From Arcobacter sp. (GTDB lineage Bacteria > Campylobacterota > Campylobacteria > Campylobacterales > Arcobacteraceae), in assembly GCA_020048055.1 (NCBI GenBank), contig JAIFNA010000009.1:186001-250000 (forward strand): a stretch of DNA of 64,000 bases, written 5' to 3'. Shown here in pieces: positions 55,335 to 64,000 of the stretch. Both the position numbers and the translations under genes were made by a program. The stretch's first letter is position 1. Each line of letters starts with the position of its first letter. The notes below the pieces were generated by a model that was not told where the DNA came from, did not search any database, and worked only from the letters and a program-made list of their open reading frames with translations.

Positions 55335-57533
55335 TTATCCTTTATTTTTACAATTTTCAATTTTAATTTTATTTAATGTGCCAAATACATTATCAATAGA
55401 TTCTTCAAGCGAAACGGCTTTAGGAATTAACACTAAACTATCTCTATGATCAACATTGTTTGATATAAAATCCTCTACACCTGCATGCACTTTTCTATGA
55501 TGCTCTTTCATAAAGCTCCAATTTGTACCTTTTGTAAAACTTTGATTTTCTTTTTCCATCTGAACAATCCACTGTCCAAGTGCACATTCTGTTTCATTTG
55601 TAACTCTGAATTTTGTTCTCTCATTCAATCTTCCAAAGTTGCTATCTTTAAATTTAACATGACCTAGTTGTAGTCTGTTGATTCTATATGTCATCTCGAT
55701 ATCACAAACTTGATGTTTTGTCTCTTCTCTATATGTTACATGTTTTGAAACAGACAATAACCTTTCTGATAATATTTTGACTTCACTTGTAAGTGAATCA
55801 ATTCCAGAAGCTTCTGCTGCTGTTTCTTGAGTATTTTTGTCAATTATTGATATTGCATCATTGATTTGACTAATCCCTCTTGATTGCTCTTGACTTGATA
55901 CTGAAACCAAATCAATCATCTCTTTTGTTTGTAAAATTTTATTACTTAAAACTTCATACCCTTCAATCATTGCTGTCGATATTTTTTTACCCTCATTTGC
56001 TTTGCTTTCAGCATTCTCAACAAGAATTTTTATTTCATTTGCTGCAGCTGCACTTCTATTTGCTAGATTTCTAACTTCACCAGCAACAACTGCAAATCCT
56101 TTTCCTGCTTCTCCAGCAGTTGCTGCTTCTACTGCTGCATTTAAAGAAAGTATATTTGTTTGGAAAGCAATTTGATCAATAATCGCAATAGCTTGATTAA
56201 TCGCATTTACTTGCTGATTTATATCATCCATAGATTTTGCAGTTTGATTTGCTAGCTCTTTACCATCCATTGCTGATTTACTTACATCATCTGCTAATTT
56301 AGACATTGTATTCACATTTGAAAAACTTGAATTTATATTTCCTGAGATTTCTTCAATAGCAGCTGCTGTTTCTTCTAATGAAGCTGCTTGTCTATTTGCA
56401 TTTGCTGAAAGCAATGAAGATGCACGAGAAAGTGTTTCGATTGTTTGATCTAGTTTTTCACCAGAGATAAAGATAATAGACAGAAGTTCAGATGAGTTAT
56501 TTCCAATAGCATCAGCGGATTGCATAATTGATCCTATCGTTCCAGAAGAGTTATTATCAATTAATTTTTCATTAAAGTTACCACTACCAAATTCAATTAG
56601 AGCATTGTTTATTTTTGTCATTTTTTCACTAAGTTCATCAATCATACCATTAATTGTATTTTTTAAATCATTAGTAATTCTATTTGTACTTTTAGCTTCA
56701 ATTTTATAATTAAAGAAACCTGTTTTTGCCATCTGGATTGCCTCTTCAGCCTCCTCAACAACCATTTGGTCTTGTCTCATGGTTTCTCTAACATGATTTA
56801 AATAGATATTGAATGACCTTGCAACATCACCTATTTCATCATTTGAATCAACAACAATTTGTTGTTCAGCGCTTGAGAATTTCATAAGAGCATGAATTGA
56901 ATGTTGTAAAATTTCAATAGGTTTACTAATATATCTCACAAGGAAAAAAATAACTAAAATTGTTGTCCAACTTAAAATTGTATTAATAAGTATGTTTCCA
57001 AAAAGAAGTTCATTTAGACTCTCATCGGATGCTTCCATTGAAAATGATAAATCTAATACACCTACTACATCACCTTTTGATTGATTTGTATGACATGACA
57101 TACACTCATCTGTTGCAATTATTGGCTTAATCATTCTTAAAGTATGACCACCATCATAATTTTCTAAAGTAAGTGTTTCCTTTGTTTCCATTACTTTTAT
57201 CACATCAGGATCTCTTGTGTATGGTGTCTTTGAGCCATAAAGTTCGATTAATTTTTTACTTTTTTCTACCGAAAGTTTTTCAATTCCCTCAATCTCGTTG
57301 GCATGTTTTTCTGCATTTGCAATTATTATTGGATCTCCAGTATTCATTGCATTTCTAAGACTTTGAAATATAGACTCATTTAGCATAGTAAGACTTTTTT
57401 GTGTGGCTTCATAGCTACTTGATGAGACATTGTGGTATATTAAAAACATAACAGCAATAGAGCTTATAGTCATCAAAACAAACATTAAAGCCATAATTTT
57501 GTATCTAATTTTAGACGTGATAAATTTAATCAT
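55335..57533 (-). CDS. Methyl-accepting chemoreceptor with haem sensor and C-terminal zinc-binding CZB domain
   Basis: A 732-residue receptor. TM1 (about 11-31), a DUF3365/Tll0287-type periplasmic domain with haem c motif C144-M-S-C147-H148, TM2 (about 177-199), HAMP, a long coiled-coil signalling domain whose hairpin tip reads [20 protein letters not shown], and a C-terminal CZB domain (about 625-725) with the zinc ligands in LGHVKF, ECALGQW, and HHRKVH. It would couple haem-based redox or gas sensing, and zinc, to a chemotaxis-like output. It is co-transcribed with a receiver and a hybrid kinase. The same periplasmic type is found in the diguanylate cyclase at 16408. Confidence 0.88.
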   Translation of the reverse strand: MIKFITSKIRYKIMALMFVLMTISSIAVMFLIYHNVSSSSYEATQKSLTMLNESIFQSLRNAMNTGDPIIIANAEKHANEIEGIEKLSVEKSKKLIELYGSKTPYTRDPDVIKVMETKETLTLENYDGGHTLRMIKPIIATDECMSCHTNQSKGDVVGVLDLSFSMEASDESLNELLFGNILINTILSWTTILVIFFLVRYISKPIEILQHSIHALMKFSSAEQQIVVDSNDEIGDVARSFNIYLNHVRETMRQDQMVVEEAEEAIQMAKTGFFNYKIEAKSTNRITNDLKNTINGMIDELSEKMTKINNALIEFGSGNFNEKLIDNNSSGTIGSIMQSADAIGNNSSELLSIIFISGEKLDQTIETLSRASSLLSANANRQAASLEETAAAIEEISGNINSSFSNVNTMSKLADDVSKSAMDGKELANQTAKSMDDINQQVNAINQAIAIIDQIAFQTNILSLNAAVEAATAGEAGKGFAVVAGEVRNLANRSAAAANEIKILVENAESKANEGKKISTAMIEGYEVLSNKILQTKEMIDLVSVSSQEQSRGISQINDAISIIDKNTQETAAEASGIDSLTSEVKILSERLLSVSKHVTYREETKHQVCDIEMTYRINRLQLGHVKFKDSNFGRLNERTKFRVTNETECALGQWIVQMEKENQSFTKGTNWSFMKEHHRKVHAGVEDFISNNVDHRDSLVLIPKAVSLEESIDNVFGTLNKIKIENCKNKG

Positions 57534-57610
57534 CTTTAAACCTCTTTGTAAATTTTATCCCTATTTGCACATGCAAATTGGTCAATCTGAACATTATAAT
57601 GGAGCAGAGC

Positions 57611-58141
57611 TTAAGAGCGTTTAAATATTAGAAAAATAATCAATAAAAGTACTCCCAAAAGAACAAAGCCGTAATTTTTATACTCTTCTAAAGAATCCAA
57701 CAATAGTTGACCCAAATAATAAGCACTTACGCCAACAACTACACCCCAAACCATTGAAGCTAAGGCATTGATTATAATAAATTTTTTTGCATCATACTTT
57801 GTTAAACCAATTACAAGAGGAATAATAGTTTTGACGCCATAAATATATTTTTTAACAAAAATTACCCATACGCCATATTTTCTTATTAAAATATGAGAAA
57901 GTGCTATCTTTCTACCCATATTTGACATCATATTTTTTGCATAAGCCTTGTTATTCCGAGCAAGATAAAACAAAAACTGATCACCTATAAAATTTGAAAC
58001 AACAGCCACACCAACAACATAAAGTATATTTAACTCGCCACTTGCACTAAAAATTCCAGCAATAATAAGGGCAACCATACCACCACCAAAACTATAAAGT
58101 GCTAGGGCTAAATAGCCCCAGTCAGATATAAAAGCCTCCAT
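57611..58141 (-). CDS. DedA family (VTT domain) membrane protein
   Basis: A 176-residue polytopic protein with the DedA/SNARE-associated domain: a G-rich N-terminal region (YSFGGGMVALIIAGI), VVSNFIGDQFLFYLARNN, the re-entrant loop region KYIYGVKTIIPLVIGL, and a late helix pair. DedA proteins act in membrane lipid or undecaprenyl-phosphate transport; which is not evident here. It sits 3 bases downstream of htpG. Confidence 0.85.
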   Translation of the reverse strand: MEAFISDWGYLALALYSFGGGMVALIIAGIFSASGELNILYVVGVAVVSNFIGDQFLFYLARNNKAYAKNMMSNMGRKIALSHILIRKYGVWVIFVKKYIYGVKTIIPLVIGLTKYDAKKFIIINALASMVWGVVVGVSAYYLGQLLLDSLEEYKNYGFVLLGVLLLIIFLIFKRS

Positions 58142-58144
58142 TAA

Positions 58145-60016
58145 CTATAAAGCTTTTGACATTACTGTGCTCAATCTTTTTGTAAAAATAATTGGGTCTT
58201 TTATATCCATACCTTCACTAATCTTAGCAAGATCAAGAAGAAGATGAGAAATATTTTCAATCATATTTTCATCACTTGACTGATTCAGTTTTTGAACGAT
58301 TTCATGGTCTGGATTAATTTCCAATATTGGTGCTGATTCTGGCATCTCTTGTCCCATCATTCTAAACATATGTGCCATTGATGCCATAGGGTCGCTACTA
58401 TCTTTTACAACGCAAGATGGACTATCACTTAATCTATCAGTTGTTCTTACATCTTTAACTAAATCTCCCAAAGTTGTTTTTATTTTTTCAACAATTGAGG
58501 CGAATTTCTCCTCAACCTCTTTTTTAGCTTCTTCACTTTGTTCTGTTTTTGGTGGCTCACACACTGTAATATCTTTTAGTTCCCAATCTTGGAATTTTCC
58601 AATACTTGGTGTTACTATCTCATCAATCTCTTTATCGTCAAGTATAAGAACTTCGATGTTGTTTTTTTTGTAACTTTCAAGAAGTGGTGAATTTCGTACA
58701 ACTTTCTCATCACTTCCTATAATGTAAAAAATTGCATTTTGTGAACTTTCAGCTCTCTCTTTGTACTCATTAAATGATGTCATTTTTTCAGAGTCATTTG
58801 TAGATTTATATCTCAAAAGCTCCATAATTGCATCTTTGTTTACATAATCTTGATACACACCCTCTTTTAAAGCTCTGTTGTACTCTTTAATAAAATCTTT
58901 GTATTTCTCTTCATCTTTACTTAGTTTTTTGATTTCACTTAATATTTTTTTGATTGAAGATTGTTTGATATTTGCCATTACTTTATTTTCTTGAAGCAAC
59001 TCTCTACTTACATTAAGTGGTAAATCTTCACTATCAATAATACCCCTTACAAATCTTAAATATGTTGGAAGTAGCTCTTTTTCACTATCAGTTATAAAAA
59101 CCCTTTTTACATAAAGCTTCACTCCAGGTGTAAAATCAGCTCTATACATATCCATAGGTGCCTTACTTGGGATATAAAAAAGTGTTGTATATTCACTTAC
59201 ACCTTCTGCTTTTGTGTGGATATAAAGCATTGGATTTTCACTATCATGTCCTATTGTTTTATAAAACTGATTATAATCTTCCTCTTTTAAACTTGATTTT
59301 GAATTTGTCCAAAGTGCTGTTGCTTCATTGATTTGCTCTTTTTTTGATTCTAGTGTTTTCTCTTTTGTCTCTTCATTTTCAACTTCCTCTTGGAAATTCA
59401 AAAAAATAGGATATGCAATATGATTTGAGTATTTTTTTACTATCTCTTTGATTTTATATTTTGAAGTGTAGTCGCCAATCTCATCATCTTTTAGTTTAAT
59501 GTAGATAATAGTTCCATTCTCCTCTTTAACACAAGGTGCTAATTCATAGCTTCCCTCGCCATCACTTGACCATTTGTAAGCTTGTGTTTCACCAGCTTTT
59601 TTACTAATAACATCAACTTTATCTGCAACCATAAATACAGAATAAAAACCAACACCAAATTGACCAATCAATTTACTATCTTTTTTAGCATCACCACTCA
59701 TATTTTCTAAAAATGATTTTGTTCCAGATTTTGCAATTGTTCCAAGAGAAGATATTAAATCAGCCTCACTCATCCCAATTCCATTATCCATAATTGTTAA
59801 AGATTTATCTTGTTCATCAAGTTTTATATTAACTTGTGGAGTTGTCACAAAATCTTTTAATTTTTCATCTGTTAATTTTAAATATTCTAATTTATCGATA
59901 GCATCGCTTGCATTTGAAACCAATTCCCTTATAAAAATCTCTTTATTTGAATACAAAGAGTGGGTCATCAGTTTTAAAAGTTGTCCAACTTCTGTTTGAA
60001 ATTCGTGTTTTGCCAT
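58145..60016 (-). CDS. htpG: Chaperone HtpG (bacterial Hsp90)
   Basis: ATP-dependent chaperone, 623 residues. The GHKL ATPase domain has ELVSNASDAIDKLEYL, MDNGIGMSEADL, LGTIAKSGTKSF and GQFGVGFYSVFM; the middle domain has the catalytic-Arg segment LNVSRELLQ; the C-terminal dimerisation domain is complete. A CIRCE operator and a -10 box lie upstream, so heat-shock control by HrcA is likely. The DedA gene follows closely and may be co-transcribed. Confidence 0.96.
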   Translation of the reverse strand: MAKHEFQTEVGQLLKLMTHSLYSNKEIFIRELVSNASDAIDKLEYLKLTDEKLKDFVTTPQVNIKLDEQDKSLTIMDNGIGMSEADLISSLGTIAKSGTKSFLENMSGDAKKDSKLIGQFGVGFYSVFMVADKVDVISKKAGETQAYKWSSDGEGSYELAPCVKEENGTIIYIKLKDDEIGDYTSKYKIKEIVKKYSNHIAYPIFLNFQEEVENEETKEKTLESKKEQINEATALWTNSKSSLKEEDYNQFYKTIGHDSENPMLYIHTKAEGVSEYTTLFYIPSKAPMDMYRADFTPGVKLYVKRVFITDSEKELLPTYLRFVRGIIDSEDLPLNVSRELLQENKVMANIKQSSIKKILSEIKKLSKDEEKYKDFIKEYNRALKEGVYQDYVNKDAIMELLRYKSTNDSEKMTSFNEYKERAESSQNAIFYIIGSDEKVVRNSPLLESYKKNNIEVLILDDKEIDEIVTPSIGKFQDWELKDITVCEPPKTEQSEEAKKEVEEKFASIVEKIKTTLGDLVKDVRTTDRLSDSPSCVVKDSSDPMASMAHMFRMMGQEMPESAPILEINPDHEIVQKLNQSSDENMIENISHLLLDLAKISEGMDIKDPIIFTKRLSTVMSKAL

Positions 60017-60116
60017 TTTTTCGCTCCTAGTTATAATAATTTTTGTGATTTTATTTGTTTAAAATCAATATTTCATATGTAAATATGATATGAACTTACT
60101 GATTTTCAAGGGGAAT

Positions 60117-60122
60117 AGTATA
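60117..60122 (-). promoter_or_regulatory. Candidate htpG -10 box (TATACT)
   Basis: On the minus strand the sequence reads TTTT-TATACT-ATTCC. It lies 15 bases from the CIRCE element, which therefore covers the -35 region and would block polymerase when bound. The predicted leader to the htpG ATG is about 95 bases. Confidence 0.5.
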
Positions 60123-60136
60123 AAAAGATTTATAAA

Positions 60137-60163
60137 TTAGCACTTAAAGTTTTAGAGTGCTAA
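60137..60163. promoter_or_regulatory. CIRCE element (HrcA operator) upstream of htpG
   Basis: TTAGCACTT-N9-GAGTGCTAA differs from the CIRCE consensus (TTAGCACTC-N9-GAGTGCTAA) at one base. The arms can pair over eight bases. It lies about 120 bases before the htpG start and overlaps the stop codon of the glycosyltransferase gene. CIRCE is known from groESL and hrcA-grpE-dnaK operons; here it faces htpG. Confidence 0.88.
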
Positions 60164-61006
60164 TTTTTGCAATATTGAGTCTAATTTACTGTATTGTGTT
60201 TCATAGTTAAGTTCAGAGGCAATTTCATAATTCTCTTTTTTTATCTTCTTAAATTCACTTTTTACTCTGAGTAACATATCGATTTTATAAGACAAATTTG
60301 GATCATCCGGACCATCCATAATTGAAAAAACATCTAAAATCTCAATTGCATTATTATTTGTTGTTGTAAAAACTACACATTTATTTGCCATAGCTTTTAA
60401 TACAGAATATGCAAAATTCTCAATCGATGTAGGAAGGACTAAAATATCAGCTATATTAAAAATCTCTTTATCTAAAATAATCACATGATCAATCAGCTTT
60501 TTATGTGTTAACAACTCCTGGGCATAAACAGTTTCCTTATCACTATCAGCAGTAACAAAACCTCTCCAATTTGTCATCTCTAAATTTTCTAAAATATTGC
60601 AAAACTTAACAAAACCATTTTTTGAAAAATCTTTTGCTGTAAAATAAATAATTTTTTCCTCTTTGGCTATGCCATATTGTTCTTTAAAAACTTTTTGAGC
60701 CTCTTTTTTTTTAAAGTCCACAACTTCAACAGCTGGTAAAATAACTTCAATTTTATCGCCATCAAGCCCTAAAAGTTTAATAATTTTATTTTTCAAAATC
60801 GTTGAATTTACAATAGTTACTTTACTGTTTTTCATAAGTTTTTTTGAAAACTCATTTAATGAACCGCTGTGAAAATATATATCAGGATATTGTGTTTTTT
60901 TTAAACCGAAAGCTTGTAGTAAACCTCCATTTTTATATAGCTTCACATCTCTTATTGACTTTAAATATCTAACTAAATTTGTTTCTGTTTTATAATAAAT
61001 AATCAT
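60152..61006 (-). CDS. Glycosyltransferase (GT4-like), short form
   Basis: A 284-residue protein resembling group 1 (GT-B) glycosyltransferases: an N-terminal-domain portion with YFHSGSLNEFSKKL, a linker VILPAVEVVDF, and the C-terminal nucleotide-sugar domain with KIIYFTAKDFSKNG, IADILVLPTSIENFAYSVLKAMANKCVVFTT (the ExxG-like region is changed to ENFAYS). It is shorter than usual, lacking about 80 N-terminal residues, though the start codon is clear. Donor and acceptor are unknown. It is 10 bases downstream of the PPK2 pair. Confidence 0.7.
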   Translation of the reverse strand: MIIYYKTETNLVRYLKSIRDVKLYKNGGLLQAFGLKKTQYPDIYFHSGSLNEFSKKLMKNSKVTIVNSTILKNKIIKLLGLDGDKIEVILPAVEVVDFKKKEAQKVFKEQYGIAKEEKIIYFTAKDFSKNGFVKFCNILENLEMTNWRGFVTADSDKETVYAQELLTHKKLIDHVIILDKEIFNIADILVLPTSIENFAYSVLKAMANKCVVFTTTNNNAIEILDVFSIMDGPDDPNLSYKIDMLLRVKSEFKKIKKENYEIASELNYETQYSKLDSILQKLAL

Positions 61007-61016
61007 GAAATTCCAA

Positions 61017-62174
61017 CTAGTAATCGTTATTTTTTCTCATTCTTGAGAGCTCTTGTGATACACTGATATTAAATTCCTCATCAGGTTCAAAATTTAATCC
61101 ATAATTTTTTTGTTCATAATCGATGCTATTTAATATGATTTTAACAGCTTCAATTCTAGCTTTATGCTTATTATCACTTCTAACTATATGCCAAGGTGCA
61201 GATTTTGAATTTGTTCGTCTAAGCATCTCATATTTTTTGTCACTAAATTCATCCCACAAATCTTGCGCTTGAAGATCAACTTCGCTAAGTTTCCAATGTT
61301 TTAATTCACAAGATTGTCTACTTTCAAATCTTGCTAATTGCTCTGCTTTTGAAACACTAAAATAAAGTTTAATCAAAATCATATCTTGACGAACTAAATC
61401 ATGTTCAAAATTAACGACATCTTCCATAAAAATCTCATATTGTTCATTTGTACAAAATCCAAATATAGGTTCAACCATTGCCCTGTTATACCAGCTTCTA
61501 TCAAATAAAACTATCTCACCGCCTGTTGGAAAATGTTCAATGTACTTTTGAAAAAACCATTGATGTCTTTGTGTATCTGTTGGTTTACCAAGTGCTACAA
61601 CACGGTAATGTCTTGAATTCATATATCTTGTAATTCTCCTAATTGCTCCACCTTTACCACTTGCATCTCTCCCTTCAAAAAGAATTATCATCTTTTTTTT
61701 AGTCTTTTCAAGGTGTTTTTGAAGTTTAATAAGTTCAACTTGATAACCTTTCATCTCCTCGTAATCATAAATCTTTTGAATCCCTTTGGTTAAGGCCAAT
61801 GGATCAAGTGCTTTATAATTACCTAATAAATTTTTAATTGTTTTACATTCATCAAATTCCGATTTTGAAATTGAAACTTGTGGTTCAGTTTTTTTTACAG
61901 GTTGCGTTATTTTTTTCTTTGTAACCACTTTGGAAATAAGTTTATCTTTTAATAAAACCACGCTTTCATTTTCCATTGTTGCTTTATAGTCATTGAGAAG
62001 TTTAAATGCTTTTTTATCATCCAATTTATCTAATTTAGTAAATCCTAGAACTTTTACATACCGTTTTGTCCCAATTTGAAATCTTGCAATATATTTTTTT
62101 CCATAAGTTGAATGCTCCTCTTTACCTATATAAAGTCCTGCAAAGTCAGTTTTTTCAAAATCTTTTAAATTCAT
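61017..62174 (-). CDS. Polyphosphate kinase 2 family protein, N-terminally extended
   Basis: PPK2 enzymes transfer phosphate between polyphosphate and nucleotides. The 385-residue protein has an N-terminal extension of about 125 residues, then the catalytic domain with Walker A FEGRDASGKGGAIRRI, Walker B VLFDRSWYNRAMVEP, and the lid region SVSKAEQLARFESR. The active-site residues look intact. It overlaps its paralogue by four bases; the two genes form one operon. Confidence 0.88.
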   Translation of the reverse strand: MNLKDFEKTDFAGLYIGKEEHSTYGKKYIARFQIGTKRYVKVLGFTKLDKLDDKKAFKLLNDYKATMENESVVLLKDKLISKVVTKKKITQPVKKTEPQVSISKSEFDECKTIKNLLGNYKALDPLALTKGIQKIYDYEEMKGYQVELIKLQKHLEKTKKKMIILFEGRDASGKGGAIRRITRYMNSRHYRVVALGKPTDTQRHQWFFQKYIEHFPTGGEIVLFDRSWYNRAMVEPIFGFCTNEQYEIFMEDVVNFEHDLVRQDMILIKLYFSVSKAEQLARFESRQSCELKHWKLSEVDLQAQDLWDEFSDKKYEMLRRTNSKSAPWHIVRSDNKHKARIEAVKIILNSIDYEQKNYGLNFEPDEEFNISVSQELSRMRKNNDY

Positions 62175-63118
62175 CTATGTTCCTCTTTTTTAAATGTATT
62201 CTCTTGCTCCATAATTACAATCTCATCAGTTCCACTGATTATTATTTTCTTATTTCTTCTCAAATCTAAATCTTTATTTTTTTTCTCATAATCTAGTTTT
62301 CTAAGGATAAATTTCATAGTTTCCATCCTTGCTATTTTTTTATCGTCACTTCTTACTATTGTCCATGGAGCAACATCTGTGTGTGAAGCCATAAGCATTG
62401 AAAATTTAGCCACTGTATATTTATCCCATAAATCTTGAGCCAACTCATCAACTGGGCTAAGTTTAAATTGTTTTAAAGGATCTAGCTTTCTCTCTTTAAA
62501 TCTTTTCTCTTGCTCTTTTTTTGAAACACTAAAATAAAATTTAAAAAGCTTGATGCCTGATTTTACAAGCATTTTTTCAAACTCAGGAACTTCTCTTAAA
62601 AATTCATGATGCTCCTCAGATGTACAAAATCCCATAACAGGCTCAACACCACCACGGTTATACCAACTTCTATCAAATATAACAATCTCTCCAGCACTTG
62701 GAAGATGAGCTGTGTATCTTTGAAAATACCATTGAGTTTTTTCTGTGTCACTTGGTTTTTCCAGGGCAACTATTCTAGCCCCTCTTGGATTTAGATGCTC
62801 TGTAATTCTTTTAATTGTTCCACCTTTTCCAGCAGCATCTCGCCCTTCAAATATCATTAAAATTTTTTCACCAGTTTCTTTGATGTGATTTTGAAGCTTT
62901 AAAAGCTCGATTTGAAAAAGTGTGAGTTGTTTTTCATATTCTAAAGTCTCTTTTTTTACCCATATTTGAACTTTTCCATTTTTCTCTTTCATCTCTTTTC
63001 GTTTTCTATCTTTTGATTGAGAGTCATGTTTTATATCTTCATTTGTATCTATCTCTTCACCATCTTTAAATTCATCTTTAATGATATTTCCGTTTATCGT
63101 ACCAGTATTATTACCCAT
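62171..63118 (-). CDS. ppk2: Polyphosphate kinase 2 family protein
   Basis: A 315-residue PPK2 with Walker A FEGRDAAGKGGTIKRI, Walker B VIFDRSWYNRGGVEP and lid segment SVSKKEQEKRFKER. A charged, Glu/Lys-rich 70-residue N-terminus precedes the domain. It is about the length of canonical class I PPK2 enzymes such as those making GTP from GDP and polyphosphate; specificity cannot be read. It follows nspC by 12 bases and overlaps the longer PPK2 gene. Confidence 0.9.
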   Translation of the reverse strand: MGNNTGTINGNIIKDEFKDGEEIDTNEDIKHDSQSKDRKRKEMKEKNGKVQIWVKKETLEYEKQLTLFQIELLKLQNHIKETGEKILMIFEGRDAAGKGGTIKRITEHLNPRGARIVALEKPSDTEKTQWYFQRYTAHLPSAGEIVIFDRSWYNRGGVEPVMGFCTSEEHHEFLREVPEFEKMLVKSGIKLFKFYFSVSKKEQEKRFKERKLDPLKQFKLSPVDELAQDLWDKYTVAKFSMLMASHTDVAPWTIVRSDDKKIARMETMKFILRKLDYEKKNKDLDLRRNKKIIISGTDEIVIMEQENTFKKEEHR

Positions 63119-63130
63119 AATAACCCCTTT

Positions 63131-64000
63131 TTAAATTCTACTCTTGAAATCATTGTATCCAAAATTACTAACAACTAAAAAAGAATTATCACTTTTTTTG
63201 ATCACAATTGATGGAAGGTTTACTCCATTAAAAGTAGTTGTCTTAACCATTGTATAGTGAATCATATCTTCAAAAATGATTTTATCACCAACATTAAGGG
63301 GTTTATCAAAACTATAATCCCCGATAATGTCTCCAGCTAAACATGTATTTCCACCGAGTCTATATTTGTATTGTTTTTCATTTGCATCAGATGAAGCACC
63401 TCTTATGTCAGCTTTATATGGCATAGCTAAAGTATCAGGCATATGACACTCAGCACTTGCATCAAGAATTGCGATATCAATTCCATTGTGGACAACATCT
63501 AACACTGTCGATTCAAGATAACCAGTTTTCCAACCAACAGCTTCACCAGGTTCGAGATAAATTTTAAGATGTGGGTATTTTGCTCGTATTTTTTTTAAAA
63601 AATTTATAAGCCCTTCAACATCATAATCAATCCTTGTAATATGATGTCCACCTCCAAAATTTAGCCATTTTAGCCTAGAAAAGTATTCACTAAATTCAGC
63701 TTCAAATTTGTTAAACACTTCTTCAAGAACATCAAAATTTTGCTCACAAAGTGCATGAAAATGAAATCCACTAATGAGTTCTAAATTATTTGGATAAGTA
63801 TTAATTCCCTTTAAAAACTCACATTTTGTAATACCTAAACGACTATAAATACCGCACGGATTGTATAAGTCAATTTCAACACTACTATACTCAGGATTAA
63901 TACGAAGCCCAATAGAATTGTGATTTTTTAAACTATTTTTGTATAACTCTAATTGAGCAAATGAATTAAAAACTATATGATTGGAAATCTCTGTAATTTT
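63131..64000 (-). CDS. nspC: Carboxynorspermidine decarboxylase, partial (N-terminus outside the window)
   Basis: Makes spermidine or norspermidine from the carboxy precursor in the Campylobacterota polyamine route. The open frame runs from the stop at 63131 to the window edge, about 289 codons. It contains INPEYSSVEIDLYNPCG, SGFHFHALCEQN, LNFGGGHHIT, YLEPGEAVGW, and CLAGD; these are the conserved PLP alanine-racemase-fold decarboxylase motifs. The GTG at 63718 is internal. The PLP lysine and N-terminus are in the missing part. Confidence 0.93.
   Translation of the reverse strand, partial: KITEISNHIVFNSFAQLELYKNSLKNHNSIGLRINPEYSSVEIDLYNPCGIYSRLGITKCEFLKGINTYPNNLELISGFHFHALCEQNFDVLEEVFNKFEAEFSEYFSRLKWLNFGGGHHITRIDYDVEGLINFLKKIRAKYPHLKIYLEPGEAVGWKTGYLESTVLDVVHNGIDIAILDASAECHMPDTLAMPYKADIRGASSDANEKQYKYRLGGNTCLAGDIIGDYSFDKPLNVGDKIIFEDMIHYTMVKTTTFNGVNLPSIVIKKSDNSFLVVSNFGYNDFKSRI

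Noticed and set aside
60137-60163. Dyad near the end of the glycosyltransferase gene as a terminator
   Set aside because: The spacing and arms match CIRCE at all but one base, no T run follows in the direction of the gene, and a promoter element lies just downstream; an operator is the better reading.
63131-63718. nspC as a complete 195-residue gene starting at GTG 63718
   Set aside because: The same frame continues upstream to the window edge with clear family motifs (INPEYSS, SGFHFHALCEQN), so this GTG is internal.

Overview
This is a low-GC chromosomal segment from a member of the Campylobacterota, most likely the Arcobacter group. The evidence is its AT-rich base composition, the cvpA-fur-lysS-glyA-SPOR gene order that I recall from Campylobacter, a Helicobacter-type malate:quinone oxidoreductase, the dimeric-type dUTPase, and promoters dominated by a TATAAT-type -10 box (often followed by CC) with no clear -35. 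The assignment rests on recognised protein families and not on a database search. No IS element, prophage, CRISPR array or rRNA was seen.

Layout. 0.2-0.3 kb: tRNA-Val(GAC). 0.3-7.9 kb: ispG on the minus strand, then a plus-strand housekeeping run (cvpA, fur, lysS, glyA, a SPOR-domain protein, a TrpE-type chorismate enzyme). 7.9-13.1 kb: two overlapping genes for exported proteins sharing an N-terminal module; the larger is a cadherin-repeat lipoprotein ending in an M6-peptidase-like domain whose zinc-binding HExxH motif appears lost. 13.1-22.5 kb: dut, recR, dnaJ, an MBL hydrolase, a haem-sensor diguanylate cyclase, a short CCA-type nucleotidyltransferase, leuB/leuD and rpoD. 22.6-37.6 kb: an MFS transporter, an orphan RND permease, rmuC, mqo, a large histidine kinase with mtgA, plsY-folB, and tatD-hypothetical-DHH-rrf2. 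tatD has no ATG, GTG or TTG start and seems to begin with ATT. 37.7-41.2 kb: a molybdate regulon, modE-modA-molbindin-modC-modB. 41.3-46.2 kb: a VapBC-like toxin-antitoxin pair, a YwqK/MORN-repeat protein, two hypotheticals and recD2.

46.2-50.1 kb is an accessory island of small exported or membrane proteins on the minus strand. It contains gene remnants, an in-frame nonsense mutation, a roughly 114-bp imperfect direct repeat placed before two different genes, and short translationally coupled ORFs of 28, 34 and 55 codons. The layout resembles decaying effector/immunity or surface-protein cassettes, but no function can be assigned.

50.4-64 kb: a nitroreductase, acnB (split by a one-base deletion), a sensory cluster (receiver-kinase hybrid, single-domain receiver, haem- and zinc-binding chemoreceptor), a DedA protein, htpG preceded by a near-perfect CIRCE operator, a glycosyltransferase, tandem PPK2 kinases, and nspC running off the window edge.

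The main points to follow up are the CIRCE site at htpG, the catalytically dead M6-like cadherin lipoprotein, the ATT start of tatD, the acnB frameshift, the C33 tRNA-Val and the 46-50 kb island.
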